From contig NZ_MSCP01000001.1 of the NCBI RefSeq assembly GCF_002954715.1, positions 1,644,118 through 1,708,117 of the forward strand: a DNA stretch of 64,000 nt, read 5' to 3'. Of this stretch, positions 1 through 8,960 are shown one piece after another. Under the pieces are notes generated by a model that did no database searches, was not told the origin of the DNA, and was given only the letters and a program-made list of their open reading frames with translations. Both the position numbers and the translations under genes were made by a program. Numbering within the stretch: position 1 is the stretch's first letter; the number at the start of each line of letters is the position of its first letter. Source of the DNA: Aliivibrio sifiae. Lineage in GTDB: Bacteria; Pseudomonadota; Gammaproteobacteria; Enterobacterales; Vibrionaceae.

Positions 1-83
1 TCAAATAAGTAGCTGAACAAGAATGATCAAACACTTATTTGGATTGATATAAATACACAATATTTACAGGGAAACTAAACAAA

Positions 84-1412
84 ATGAATCCAATCATTCT
101 TTCTGTTTCAGTAATGCTTATCCTCGCTTTGCTTAGAGTTAACGTTGTTGTTGCTTTAACATTCAGTGCACTAATCGGCGGATTAGTCGGTGGTTTATCA
201 TTATCTGATACTATCTCAGCCTTTGAAGGTGGCTTAGGCGGCGGTGCCACTATTGCATTAAGCTATGCCATGCTTGGCGCTTTTGCTGTTGCTATCTCCA
301 AATCAGGTGTTACTGATTTACTTGCTCATAATGTAATTAAACGCATTAACGGTAAAGATAACCTACATGCAGCCACTGGTGTTAAATACCTACTGCTTTG
401 CTTGATTTTATTAATCACAATTTCATCTCAAAACGTCGTTCCTGTGCATATCGCATTTATTCCAATTTTGATCCCACCACTAATCCAAGTTTTTAATAAA
501 TTAAAATTAGATCGTCGTTTGATCGCATGTGTATTGACGTTTGGTTTAGTTACCCCATATATGATTCTTCCTGTCGGTTTTGGTGGCATTTTTCTAAACA
601 ATATTTTGCTGAAAAATCTTCATGACAACAACTTAGATGTTGTTGCAAGCCAAGTTCCTTTAGCCATGGCTTTACCTGCTCTTGGTATGGTTACTGGTTT
701 ATTAATTGCTGTTTTCATCTCTTACCGTAAACCTCGAACTTACGCTGATGTTGATAACGCTGAAATGCAAGCAACAAATGCGACTCCTACATTCAACAAA
801 CGCCATATTCAAATATCTATTGTTGCTATTATTGCTGCTCTTTCTGTTCAATTAGCAACAGGATCAATGATTGTTGGTGCTTTAGCTGGCTTTATGGTTT
901 TCACTTTTGGCGGTGTTATTGCGTGGAAAGAGACTCAAGATGTCTTTACTCGTGGTGTTCACATGATGGCAATGATCGGCTTCATTATGATTTCTGCTGC
1001 AGGCTTTGCTGCAGTAATGAAAGCTACAGGTGGTGTTGAAACCCTAGTTCAAGCATTATCAACTACGATTGGGGATAATAAACCTCTTGCCGCTCTATTG
1101 ATGCTTATCGTTGGTTTATTAGTAACAATGGGGATTGGATCATCGTTCTCTACTATCCCAATCATCGCTACTATTTATGTACCTCTTGCTCTTGCTTTTG
1201 GCTTCTCACCAATGGCGACTATTGCCTTAGTAGGTACTGCTGCTGCACTAGGTGATGCAGGTTCACCAGCATCTGATTCAACATTAGGTCCAACGTCTGG
1301 CCTAAACGCAGATGGCCAACATGAACACGTATGGGAAACCGTTGTTCCTACGTTCCTACACTACAACTTGCCATTAATTGTTTTTGGTTGGATAGCTGCG
1401 ATGGTTCTATAG
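84..1412 (+). CDS. Na+/H+ antiporter family protein (NhaC/YuiF type)
   Basis: A 442-residue, strongly hydrophobic protein with roughly a dozen predicted membrane segments. It resembles the Na+/H+ antiporter family that includes NhaC-like proteins. Members are thought to exchange cytoplasmic Na+ for H+ across the inner membrane. The C-terminal third has a run of small residues ([20 protein letters not shown], about residues 388-407) typical of the substrate pathway in this family. The start ATG at 84 follows an AGGGAA-like ribosome site. It is a single-gene unit ending in a strong terminator at 1464-1493. Substrate is not provable from sequence; amino-acid exchange is an alternative for this superfamily. 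Only 83 bases precede the gene, so its control region is mostly outside the window. Confidence 0.8.
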   Translation: MNPIILSVSVMLILALLRVNVVVALTFSALIGGLVGGLSLSDTISAFEGGLGGGATIALSYAMLGAFAVAISKSGVTDLLAHNVIKRINGKDNLHAATGVKYLLLCLILLITISSQNVVPVHIAFIPILIPPLIQVFNKLKLDRRLIACVLTFGLVTPYMILPVGFGGIFLNNILLKNLHDNNLDVVASQVPLAMALPALGMVTGLLIAVFISYRKPRTYADVDNAEMQATNATPTFNKRHIQISIVAIIAALSVQLATGSMIVGALAGFMVFTFGGVIAWKETQDVFTRGVHMMAMIGFIMISAAGFAAVMKATGGVETLVQALSTTIGDNKPLAALLMLIVGLLVTMGIGSSFSTIPIIATIYVPLALAFGFSPMATIALVGTAAALGDAGSPASDSTLGPTSGLNADGQHEHVWETVVPTFLHYNLPLIVFGWIAAMVL

Positions 1413-1463
1413 GTAATCCACTCCCTAATATTTAATGATATTAATCATTTAGATAGAACAAAT

Positions 1464-1493
1464 AAAAGCGACAGGTCCTCCTGTCGCTTTTTT
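1464..1493 (+). terminator. Intrinsic terminator after the antiporter gene
   Basis: GCGACAGG (1468-1475), a 4-base loop and CCTGTCGC (1480-1487) form a perfect 8-bp stem followed by a run of T. The preceding A run allows two-way use. Confidence 0.9.
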
Positions 1494-1600
1494 GTACTAA
1501 GATCAAATATATTTCATCTTCTATTGTTAGTTTTATCTATATTTACTAGAGACACTTGTTATACTCGGGCACTTGTTTCGTTACCTCCAACTATACTCAC

Positions 1601-2914
1601 ATGAAATTAATTAAGCTTTCCTCTTTTCTCATCATTGATGACAGCACTGTTATTCAAAATGCTATTAGAGCGTTGCTCAGCCGTATTGGAGTTCCAACAA
1701 ACAACATTGCTTGCTGCCCAACCGCAGGTGCAGCAGTGGGTAACTGTAAACAACAAAAATTTGATGTACTTTTTGTCGACCATAATTTAGGTCACGGAAG
1801 TACTGGACTTCAAATGCTAGAACAATTGCGTTTACTCAAATTAATAAACGACAATACACTTGTTTATATCATTACCGGCAATGAAGACCCACAAATCGAA
1901 TTAGCTTACAGTGATTACAACCCTGCTAAATACATACAAAAACCGATCCGTCCAGAAGAAATTATTACCGTTATTAATCATGATTTAATTAAACGTAAAT
2001 TCTCAATGGGAATGATTGCGGCCTATACAAAAGATGGGTTAGCAGGTGTAAAACCTTTGATCTTTAAATCTCCAAATAAAATCATTCTTAAAGATTCAAT
2101 GCTTAAACTTGCAGCTCGTTTAATAAGGGTAAATCGTTTAACGGAAGCACTAAGCGTAAATAAAGCATTGTTGTCTATTATCAAAGAATCAATAGAAGCT
2201 GAACTACAGCAGATTGAAATCTATATCGCTCAAGAAGATTTTGATACTGCAAATCAACTTACCGACTTATTATTACCAAAACATGAAACAAGTAATCTTC
2301 ATCTTCTCGATCTAAAAGCCGATATTGCCTTTCGTCGAAATAACTTACCAATTGCCACGCGCTATTGGAAAAAAGGTTTTGAACTCGCCCCTTATTCCTA
2401 CTTGCGCTTTAGTTACTATACTTGGTCATTGATAGCAAAAGGCGATCGTTATGACGCATTTGATCTATTAACAAAGTACGCTTATTTATTACCCAACTCG
2501 GCTTTTGATTCTGCTGGAAAACGTGCAATGGCTGCTTGGGGAGATCTTTTTCTTGCTCCAGAAGAAGTTCTGCAAGAATGGTCACCAGAAAGTGCATGGC
2601 AACGAGTGAGTGCTAAATTAAAAGGACGGCTGCGTGGTATTCCATGTATCTCTGCACAACGAGCATTATCCGCTTTATTTCAGCTAAGAATGAACCGTTA
2701 TGGCGAAGCAAATCGATTAATATCAGATATTCAACATGCTGATATTACTGATTATGAAACGGCTTATATCGTTTATTTAGTGTATTGCGAGATGAAACTT
2801 GATGATGAGAAAGAGTATATTGAAACAAAATGGCTCGCGAGATTACAGCAAGGAAAATCGACCTTAGCAAAACTGCAAACTCTTGCTTTTGAAAAAGCGA
2901 AAGCATCCGGATAG
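1601..2914 (+). CDS. Response regulator with N-terminal receiver domain and TPR-like C-terminal region
   Basis: The first ~125 residues are a CheY-like receiver: acidic pair D13/D14 in FLIIDDS, phospho-acceptor Asp in LFVDHNLG, Thr in YIITGNED, and the conserved Lys in QKPIRPEE. The remaining ~310 residues are helical and look like degenerate tetratricopeptide repeats (for example LHLLDLKADIAFRRNNLPIA). There is no DNA-binding or enzymatic output domain, so signalling is probably by protein-protein contact. The start at 1601 was chosen because the receiver core begins right after it. An in-frame extension to 1556 adds 15 residues unlike a receiver. No histidine kinase lies nearby, so the partner is unknown. 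Related Vibrio and Pseudomonas receiver-TPR proteins are mostly uncharacterised. Confidence 0.82.
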   Translation: MKLIKLSSFLIIDDSTVIQNAIRALLSRIGVPTNNIACCPTAGAAVGNCKQQKFDVLFVDHNLGHGSTGLQMLEQLRLLKLINDNTLVYIITGNEDPQIELAYSDYNPAKYIQKPIRPEEIITVINHDLIKRKFSMGMIAAYTKDGLAGVKPLIFKSPNKIILKDSMLKLAARLIRVNRLTEALSVNKALLSIIKESIEAELQQIEIYIAQEDFDTANQLTDLLLPKHETSNLHLLDLKADIAFRRNNLPIATRYWKKGFELAPYSYLRFSYYTWSLIAKGDRYDAFDLLTKYAYLLPNSAFDSAGKRAMAAWGDLFLAPEEVLQEWSPESAWQRVSAKLKGRLRGIPCISAQRALSALFQLRMNRYGEANRLISDIQHADITDYETAYIVYLVYCEMKLDDEKEYIETKWLARLQQGKSTLAKLQTLAFEKAKASG

Positions 2915-2958
2915 ATAACCTATTTACTCTTGAGGTAAGTATTAAATCTATAGCGATT

Positions 2959-2996
2959 AAAAAAGCCACGTATTATCAAAAATACGTGGCTTTTTA
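2959..2996. terminator. Bidirectional terminator between the response regulator and grxD
   Basis: AAAAAGCCACGTATT and AATACGTGGCTTTTT form a 15-bp stem around a 6-base loop. A/T runs on both sides suit convergent genes. Confidence 0.9.
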
Positions 2997-3035
2997 ATTA
3001 AATAAATCATAAATAAATTATGACCGTTTTAATTC

Positions 3036-3371
3036 TTACTCAGCTTCAGGTGCATTGCGTTGTGCTGCTTCTTGAACTAAAGGCTTTAACTCACCCTTTT
3101 GGAACATTTCAAGAATGATGTCACAACCGCCAATTAACTCACCTTCAACCCAAAGTTGTGGGAAGGTAGGCCATTGCGCGTATGCTGGAAGTTCAGCACG
3201 AATGTCTGGGTTTTGTAGGATATCTACGTAAGCAAATTTCTCACCGCAATTCATTAGTGCTTGAGATGCTTGAGATGAAAAGCCACAGCTTGGAAGCTTA
3301 GGAGAGCCTTTCATGTATAGAATGATGTGATTTTCAGCAATTTGTTGTTTGATCTTATCGATAGTTTCCAT
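3036..3371 (-). CDS. grxD: Monothiol glutaredoxin 4 (GrxD)
   Basis: A 111-residue monothiol glutaredoxin. The active site is CGFS (in PSCGFSSQA, Cys about residue 29), followed by the family segments WPTFPQLWVEGELIGGCDII for glutathione and Fe-S cluster binding. Proteins of this type bind a [2Fe-2S] cluster as a glutathione-ligated dimer, often with BolA partners, and take part in iron-sulfur trafficking rather than disulfide reduction. The ATG at 3371 follows AGGA. It is divergent from sodB with 236 bases between them, an arrangement familiar in Vibrio. Length and motifs match the family. Confidence 0.95.
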   Translation of the reverse strand: METIDKIKQQIAENHIILYMKGSPKLPSCGFSSQASQALMNCGEKFAYVDILQNPDIRAELPAYAQWPTFPQLWVEGELIGGCDIILEMFQKGELKPLVQEAAQRNAPEAE

Positions 3372-3601
3372 TGTATCCTCTAATGGGTCGACACTAAGTT
3401 GTATCCATTCTACTTGTTATGCTCTCAGAAAAAAATACCTAATATTTGTAGTGGTATTATTTATTGAAAATTCACCACTTTTTCTTTTAATAAAATCAAA
3501 ACTTGCTAGAATCAATTCGAAGTCAGATAAAGCTCTACGTTTAATAGAGCGCATATTTTTTGGAATTTAGTGAGGCGTAGACCTCTTATTAAATGGAGAC
3601 A

Positions 3602-3612
3602 TGAGCAATGTC
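3602..3612 (+). promoter_or_regulatory. Predicted RyhB small-RNA pairing site over the sodB start
   Basis: The word TGAGCAATGTC spans the sodB start codon. It is fully complementary to GACATTGCTCA, which I recall as the conserved core of enterobacterial RyhB. In E. coli, RyhB pairs with sodB mRNA at its start codon and blocks translation during iron starvation. That RyhB acts here is an inference; the ryhB gene is not in the window. Confidence 0.6.
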
Positions 3613-4192
3613 ATTTGAATTACCAGCTCTACCGTTCGCAAAAGACGCATTAGAACCACACATCTCTGCAGAGACTTTAGATTACCACCACGGTAAGCAT
3701 CACAACACTTATGTTGTTAAACTAAATGGTCTTATTCCTGGTACTGAGTTTGAAGGCAAAACACTAGAAGAGATTGTTAAGACATCTACTGGTGGCGTTT
3801 TCAATAACGCAGCACAAATTTGGAACCATACGTTCTACTGGAACTGTCTAGCTCCAAACGCTGGCGGCCAACCAACTGGTGCAGTAGCAGCTGCTATCGA
3901 CGCTGCATTTGGTTCTTTCGAAGAATTCAAAGCTAAATTTACAGATTCAGCAATCAACAACTTTGGTTCTTCTTGGACTTGGCTTGTTAAAAATGCTGAC
4001 GGTTCTCTAGCTATCGTTAACACATCTAACGCTGCAACTCCCCTAACAGATGAAGGCGTTACTCCTCTTCTAACTGTTGACCTATGGGAACACGCTTACT
4101 ACATCGATTTCCGTAACGTTCGTCCTGATTACATGGGTGCGTTCTGGGCATTAGTAAACTGGTCTTTCGTAGAAGAAAACCTAGCTAAGTAA
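3608..4192 (+). CDS. sodB: Superoxide dismutase [Fe]
   Basis: A 194-residue cytoplasmic superoxide dismutase that converts superoxide to hydrogen peroxide and oxygen. It is full length. Metal ligands are visible: H27 in YHHGKHH, the second His in IWNHTFYWN, and Asp/His in DLWEHAYYIDFRN. The motif set (FNNAAQIWNH, NFGSSWTWLV) favours iron over manganese. Codon use is strongly biased, as expected for an abundant protein. A monocistronic unit: it is divergent from grxD and ends at a hairpin at 4242-4270. The start region carries a RyhB-complementary word, suggesting iron-responsive post-transcriptional repression. Confidence 0.97.
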   Translation: MSFELPALPFAKDALEPHISAETLDYHHGKHHNTYVVKLNGLIPGTEFEGKTLEEIVKTSTGGVFNNAAQIWNHTFYWNCLAPNAGGQPTGAVAAAIDAAFGSFEEFKAKFTDSAINNFGSSWTWLVKNADGSLAIVNTSNAATPLTDEGVTPLLTVDLWEHAYYIDFRNVRPDYMGAFWALVNWSFVEENLAK

Positions 4193-4241
4193 TCATATCC
4201 TTTGAATGACTGTTTTATAAGAGTCATATTATCAAAGCAAG

Positions 4242-4270
4242 AAGGTCAGTATTTATACTGGCCTTTTTTA
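4242..4270 (+). terminator. Intrinsic terminator after sodB
   Basis: AAGGTCAGTA and TACTGGCCTT pair across a 4-base loop (one G-U), followed by six T. Confidence 0.85.
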
Positions 4271-4403
4271 TTTACTCAATGTTGCGGTAACACTTTGCCC
4301 TACATCTAAAATATTTTCAAAAAAACGGCAATTAATTTCCTAAAAAAGCTAAAGGTTTTCAATTCTTTTCCGATAAGTATTTATCATCAAGAGGAATTGA
4401 TTC

Positions 4404-4910
4404 ATGAAAGTACATACTTTAGATAAAGCAGAGTTAATCAGTGAGATTCAATACGGTTCAAACCTAAACCATGCTATGGAAGCGGGTCGCCGTGCGGATT
4501 TCGCCTTAATGATGTCTTTACTATCTAATGACTTACGTGAAAATACACCCGTTGAAAAAATAGACGAAAAAAAAATAACCGAAGATCTGCTTCGCCAACG
4601 CTTTCAACTTGCAGACGCTCAAATACTCCGTAGCAATGAAGAAAGCTACTCACGTGCAGCTTCACAAGCAAACCAATTTCACAATGGCGGTTTAGCTAGT
4701 GCTAAATTACAATATGGCTTAGCGCCTGATGCGATGGCTTATATGCCACAAGATACTTGTGAGCTGCCTGAAGAGGTTTACCATAACCTATCAGGTCATC
4801 AACGACGTCAATTAGAATCTGGCAATGAAATCTTTAATGCCATTCCGCAAGACCTTTATAATGAATTAGTCACAGCTAAACGTCATTCGGAAATGAATCT
4901 GTACGTTTAA
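4404..4910 (+). CDS. Conserved Vibrionaceae protein of unknown function
   Basis: A 168-residue soluble, acidic, helix-rich protein without signal peptide or membrane segment. I recognise its general type from vibrio genomes near sodB but know no function. The N-terminal part (MKVHTLDKAELISEIQYGSN) is followed by charged helices. The middle, about residues 95-120, is rich in small and aromatic residues (FHNGGLASAKLQYGLAPDAM). A ribosome site AGAGGAA precedes the ATG. It stands alone, with 211 bases after sodB and 222 bases before the next gene. No catalytic motif is evident. Confidence 0.75.
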   Translation: MKVHTLDKAELISEIQYGSNLNHAMEAGRRADFALMMSLLSNDLRENTPVEKIDEKKITEDLLRQRFQLADAQILRSNEESYSRAASQANQFHNGGLASAKLQYGLAPDAMAYMPQDTCELPEEVYHNLSGHQRRQLESGNEIFNAIPQDLYNELVTAKRHSEMNLYV

Positions 4911-5132
4911 GCCTAATAATATTCTTTCTACTCTTATCTTATGCGTTATCAATATTTCTGCTTTATTTCTCATTCATTCAGAATCATTATGTGAGTTAGT
5001 GCATAAATCCTACAATTGAATACAAATTAATCCGCATTTCTCGTCAAGCTCACAGCAGATGTCATATTTCTATCCCATTATTAAAGCACCTTATCCAACG
5101 ATAATAATGAAATGCTTTAAGGAAGGAATGCT

Positions 5133-5804
5133 ATGCAAATTGAACATTCAACTATTCTAATCACATCGGCTGGTAACTTTATGGGTCGAGACGTTGCATA
5201 CCATTTTGCCTCTCTTGGCGCATGTCTTATTATTGCAGATTCAAACCATGATGGACTTAATGAAACTCATCGTTTATGCCGTCAAATCAACTCAAACGTC
5301 ATCAGTTTCCAGCTCAAAGATCAGTCTCTAGAGAGTATTCAGCATCTATTTCATGCTATTGATAGAGAATTTAGTCGCGGGATCGATGTGTTAATAAACA
5401 ATTATACCGACGTTGCATTACCGAGCTTACTCGCTCCATACGATAAAGAATGTCCGTTTCAGTTAACTGAATTAGCAGCAACCCTATTTACCTACGGCCA
5501 GTATGCAGCTCAAAACATGAGAGATCATTGCAAAGAAGGTGTGATCATTAATTTAGGCTACCGCAAGCATTCTTCACAAAAGCAATACTTAGACAATTCA
5601 ACCGCATTATTAGCAGGCTTAACCAAAAGCTGGGCTAAAGAATTAAACCCATTTAATATCAGAGTTGGAGGGGTGGCTCCGCGCCTTTCTAATGAATATT
5701 CAGATTCAAATGCCAATCTAATCAACCAAGAACTTATAAAAAATACGGAATACATTCTTCAGAATGAATATTTTAATGGCCGTATAATCGAAGCTACCGC
5801 TTAA
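5133..5804 (+). CDS. Short-chain dehydrogenase/reductase-like protein lacking the catalytic Tyr and Lys
   Basis: A 223-residue Rossmann-fold protein of the SDR family. The nucleotide-binding loop is TSAGNFMG in place of the usual TGxxxGxG, with DS in the acidic position (IIADSN) and NNY in place of NNAG. Where SDRs have YxxxK, this sequence reads LDNST before ALLAGLTKSWAKEL, so both catalytic Tyr and Lys are replaced. The C-terminal part still aligns (NPFNIRVGGVAPRLS). It may therefore bind a nucleotide without acting as an oxidoreductase. A strong ribosome site (AAGGAAGGA) precedes the ATG. It converges with adhE across a shared terminator. Function unknown. Confidence 0.8.
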   Translation: MQIEHSTILITSAGNFMGRDVAYHFASLGACLIIADSNHDGLNETHRLCRQINSNVISFQLKDQSLESIQHLFHAIDREFSRGIDVLINNYTDVALPSLLAPYDKECPFQLTELAATLFTYGQYAAQNMRDHCKEGVIINLGYRKHSSQKQYLDNSTALLAGLTKSWAKELNPFNIRVGGVAPRLSNEYSDSNANLINQELIKNTEYILQNEYFNGRIIEATA

Positions 5805-5870
5805 TACCTTGATGATATAAGTATCTATCCCCAACATCTCACTCTTTGCTTTATAAAAATGACAAATATA

Positions 5871-5902
5871 AAAAAACCACCTTACGAATAAGGTGGTTTT
5901 TT
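5871..5902. terminator. Bidirectional terminator between the SDR-like gene and adhE
   Basis: AAAAAACCACCTT and AAGGTGGTTTTTT form a 13-bp stem with a 5-6 base loop. A and T tails serve both convergent genes. Confidence 0.9.
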
Positions 5903-5956
5903 CATTTCAATATTTTCAAACTATAAGTGAAAACATCTCAACTAATTAGCATCGAA

Positions 5957-8629
5957 TTATTTCTTTGCTTTTTTCGCTTTTGGCGCTTCAGATTTTTTAC
6001 TTACTGCTGCTTCGCCTTCAACAAATGCTTCGCCTTCAACAAATGCTTTGCCGTAGTAAGAAGCGATTAATACTTCTTTAAGTTCTTTAATCAATGGGTA
6101 ACGTGGGTTAGCACCTGTACATTGGTCATCAAACGCATCTTCAGCAATTGAATCCACTTTAGCCATGAACGCCGCTTCATCAACACCAGCAGCTTGAATT
6201 GACAGTGGGATATCCAATGCAATTTTAAGCTCTTCTAACCAACCAAGTAACGCATTAACTTTCGTTTCAGTATTACCTTCACGGTAGCCTAAATGCTCTG
6301 CAATTTCAGCGTAACGAGCACGTGCTTTAGGACGGTCGTATTGAGAGAATGCAGCTTGTTTAGTTGGGTTGTTAGTCGCATTAAAACGAACAGTATTCGA
6401 GATTAATAACGCATTCGCAAGGCCATGTGGAATATGGAATTCTGCACCTAATTTATGCGCCATTGAGTGACACACACCTAGGAAAGACTGCGCAAAAGAC
6501 ATACCAGCGATTGTTGCTGCATTGTGAACTTTCTCACGTGCAATTGGATCTTTCTTACCGTTAGCGTAAGAGCTTGGTAAGTACTCTTTAAGCATCTTAA
6601 GTGATTGCAGAGCGTGACCATCTGAATATTCGTTTGCAAGAACAGAAACGTAAGCTTCTAATGCGTGAGTTACTGCATCGTAACCACCGAATGCACATAA
6701 AGACTTAGGCATATCCATTACAAGGTTAGCATCAACAACAGCCATGTTTGGCGTTAGCTCGTAATCTGCTAATGGGTATTTTTGACCCGTTTTTTCATCA
6801 GTTACAACAGCAAATGGTGTAACTTCAGAACCGGTACCAGAAGTCGTTGTGATACATACTAGTTCAGCTTTTTGACCCATTTTAGGGAACTTGTAAATAC
6901 GTTTACGGATATCCATAAAGCGCATAGATAGGTCTTCGAAATCAGTTTCTGGGTGCTCGTACATAACCCACATGATTTTCGCAGCATCCATTGGTGAACC
7001 ACCACCAACCGCTAAGATAACATCAGGTTGGTAGCTTGCACATGCTTCAGCACCTGCTTTAACTACTGCTAATGTTGGATCTGCTTCTACTTCATGGAAC
7101 ACTTCAACTTCCATGCCTTTCTCTTTTAAGATTGAGCGTAGGTCATCGATGTAACCGTTGTTGAATAAGAAACGGTCAGTAACGATTAATGCACGTTTTT
7201 TACCTTCAAGGTCAGTCATTGCAATTGGTAAACAACCGCGACGGAAGTAGATAGATTTTGGTAGTTTATGCCACAACATATTTTCTGCTCGCTTAGCTAC
7301 AATTTTCTTGTTGATAAGGTGCTTAGGACCTACGTTTTCAGAGATAGCGTTACCACCCCAAGAACCACAACCTAACGTTAGTGAAGGTGCTAATTCAAAG
7401 TTGTAAAGGTCACCGATACCACCTTGAGATGCTGGTGTATTCACAAGAATACGAGCAGTTTTCATTTTGTCACCGAAGTACGCGATACGCTCTTCGTTGT
7501 TATCTTGGTCAGTATAAAGTACTGAAGTATGACCAACACCACCTATATCTAATACGATGCCCGCTTGACGCACAGCATCTTCAAAGTCTTTCGCTTTGAA
7601 TAGACCTAATGTTGGAGATAGTTTCTCATGAGCAAATTCGTCATCCCATGAAGCTTCTAAGCCTTCACCGATAAGAATTTTAGTAGATGTAGGTACTTTA
7701 ACATTTGCTAACTCAGCGATTTTGTATGCTGGTTGGCCAACGATGTTAGCGTTAAGTGCGCCATCAATAAGCAGTACTTTACGTACTTTATTTGCGTCTT
7801 CTTTGCTTAGAACAACCGCGCCATATTTAGCGAAACGAGCTTTAACTTCGTCATAGATAGATTCAACAACGATTGCCGCTTGCTCAGAAGCACAGATAAC
7901 ACCGTTATCGAATGTTTTAGACATTAAGATTGAAGAAACAGCACGTTTGATATCAGCAGTTTCATCGATAACTACAGGTGTGTTACCCGCACCAACACCG
8001 ATTGCAGGTTTACCTGAAGAGTAAGCCGCTTTAACCATGCCTGGACCACCAGTAGCAAGGATCATGTTGATGTCGTCATGTTTCATTAGTGTATTTGACA
8101 ATTCAACAGATGGTTGGTCAATCCAACCAATGATGTCTTTTGGCGCACCCGCTTTAATTGCTGCGTCTAATACAACTTTAGCTGCATAGTTAGTTGCATT
8201 TTTAGCTCGTGGGTGTGGCGAGAAGATACAACCGTTACGTGTTTTAAGACAGATTAACGCTTTAAAGATTGCTGTTGAAGTAGGGTTTGTCGTTGGAACG
8301 ATTGCACAAACAATGCCTAGAGGTTCAGCAATAGTGATCGTGCCACCTTCATCATTACGATCGATGATGCCACAAGTTAATTCATCTTTATATTTATTGT
8401 AGATAAATTCAGAAGCAAAGTGGTTTTTGATAACTTTATCTTCCATGATACCCATGCCAGATTCAGTTGCTGCCATTTTTGCTAGTTCGATACGAGCTGT
8501 TGAAGCTGCTAGAGATGCTGCACGGAAGATTTCATCAACCTTCTCTTGTGGGAAATTCGCAAATTCTTTTTGCGCCGCTTTAACACGAGCTACTAGAGCA
8601 TCAAGTTCAGCTAAATTCGTTACAGGCAT
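5957..8629 (-). CDS. adhE: Bifunctional acetaldehyde-CoA/alcohol dehydrogenase AdhE
   Basis: An 890-residue fusion enzyme that reduces acetyl-CoA to acetaldehyde and then ethanol, regenerating NAD+ during fermentation; it forms spirosomes in E. coli. Residues 1-440 are the aldehyde dehydrogenase part, with catalytic C246 in GVICASEQ. Residues ~450-870 are the iron-dependent alcohol dehydrogenase, with GGGSPMDAAK, TSGTGSEVTP and the metal-binding His in FLGVCHSMAHKLG and FHIPHG. The start at 8629 was chosen because AGGAGA precedes it and the family N-terminus begins there. An upstream in-frame ATG at 8665 adds 12 unrelated residues. The C-terminus has a duplicated AFVEGE unit and a Lys-rich tail. 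The long upstream region carries FNR-, CRP- and HexR-like sites. Confidence 0.97.
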   Translation of the reverse strand: MPVTNLAELDALVARVKAAQKEFANFPQEKVDEIFRAASLAASTARIELAKMAATESGMGIMEDKVIKNHFASEFIYNKYKDELTCGIIDRNDEGGTITIAEPLGIVCAIVPTTNPTSTAIFKALICLKTRNGCIFSPHPRAKNATNYAAKVVLDAAIKAGAPKDIIGWIDQPSVELSNTLMKHDDINMILATGGPGMVKAAYSSGKPAIGVGAGNTPVVIDETADIKRAVSSILMSKTFDNGVICASEQAAIVVESIYDEVKARFAKYGAVVLSKEDANKVRKVLLIDGALNANIVGQPAYKIAELANVKVPTSTKILIGEGLEASWDDEFAHEKLSPTLGLFKAKDFEDAVRQAGIVLDIGGVGHTSVLYTDQDNNEERIAYFGDKMKTARILVNTPASQGGIGDLYNFELAPSLTLGCGSWGGNAISENVGPKHLINKKIVAKRAENMLWHKLPKSIYFRRGCLPIAMTDLEGKKRALIVTDRFLFNNGYIDDLRSILKEKGMEVEVFHEVEADPTLAVVKAGAEACASYQPDVILAVGGGSPMDAAKIMWVMYEHPETDFEDLSMRFMDIRKRIYKFPKMGQKAELVCITTTSGTGSEVTPFAVVTDEKTGQKYPLADYELTPNMAVVDANLVMDMPKSLCAFGGYDAVTHALEAYVSVLANEYSDGHALQSLKMLKEYLPSSYANGKKDPIAREKVHNAATIAGMSFAQSFLGVCHSMAHKLGAEFHIPHGLANALLISNTVRFNATNNPTKQAAFSQYDRPKARARYAEIAEHLGYREGNTETKVNALLGWLEELKIALDIPLSIQAAGVDEAAFMAKVDSIAEDAFDDQCTGANPRYPLIKELKEVLIASYYGKAFVEGEAFVEGEAAVSKKSEAPKAKKAKK
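6009..6044 (-). repeat. Tandem 18-bp duplication in the 3' end of adhE
   Basis: Two exact copies of gcttcgccttcaacaaat (6009-6026 and 6027-6044) encode a doubled AFVEGE near the AdhE C-terminus. The unit keeps frame. It lies past the catalytic domain, in a tail likely to be variable between strains. Confidence 0.9.
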
Positions 8630-8802
8630 ATTGTTTCTCCTAAAAATAAAAACTATAAAATTCATTAAAAACTATTTAGTAAGGACTCTGCTTTTCATCC
8701 TTGTTTGCAGTTAAGCTTAACCATTTTTCTTGGTTGTCTTGCTTTACTTTCTTAGTAAATTGCTTTCAAAACTGATTATATTCTTTCACAATTTGAAAAG
8801 TA

Positions 8803-8816
8803 TTGATTCAGATCAG
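8803..8816. promoter_or_regulatory. Predicted FNR box upstream of adhE
   Basis: TTGATTCAGATCAG matches TTGATNNNNATCAA at 9 of 10 defined positions. It lies about 175 bases upstream of the adhE start. FNR is the oxygen-sensing activator of anaerobic genes, which fits a fermentative enzyme. Confidence 0.55.
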
Positions 8817-8872
8817 TTATGAGAATTTATTTACCACTTTCGACTTACCCCCAACGGGTAGCACAATATAAT

Positions 8873-8888
8873 TATGATTTAGATCACA
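8873..8888. promoter_or_regulatory. Predicted CRP box upstream of adhE
   Basis: TATGATTTAGATCACA matches TGTGANNNNNNTCACA at 9 of 10 defined positions. It lies about 245 bases upstream of the adhE start. CRP control is inferred from the match only. Confidence 0.5.
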
Positions 8889-8960
8889 TAGTTACATCTA
8901 TTTATGATCTAATTCAAAGTAATAACTAATGACAACTCAATAATTAACAAAGTTACAAGT

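Noticed and set aside
3447-3461. HexR-like word TGTAGTGGTATTATT between grxD and sodB
   Set aside because: Two mismatches to the motif, both in the conserved TACA end, and no metabolic reason. Likely chance in AT-rich DNA.
8630-8665. Upstream start for AdhE
   Set aside because: It would add 12 residues unlike the family and would bury the strong AGGAGA ribosome site inside the coding region.
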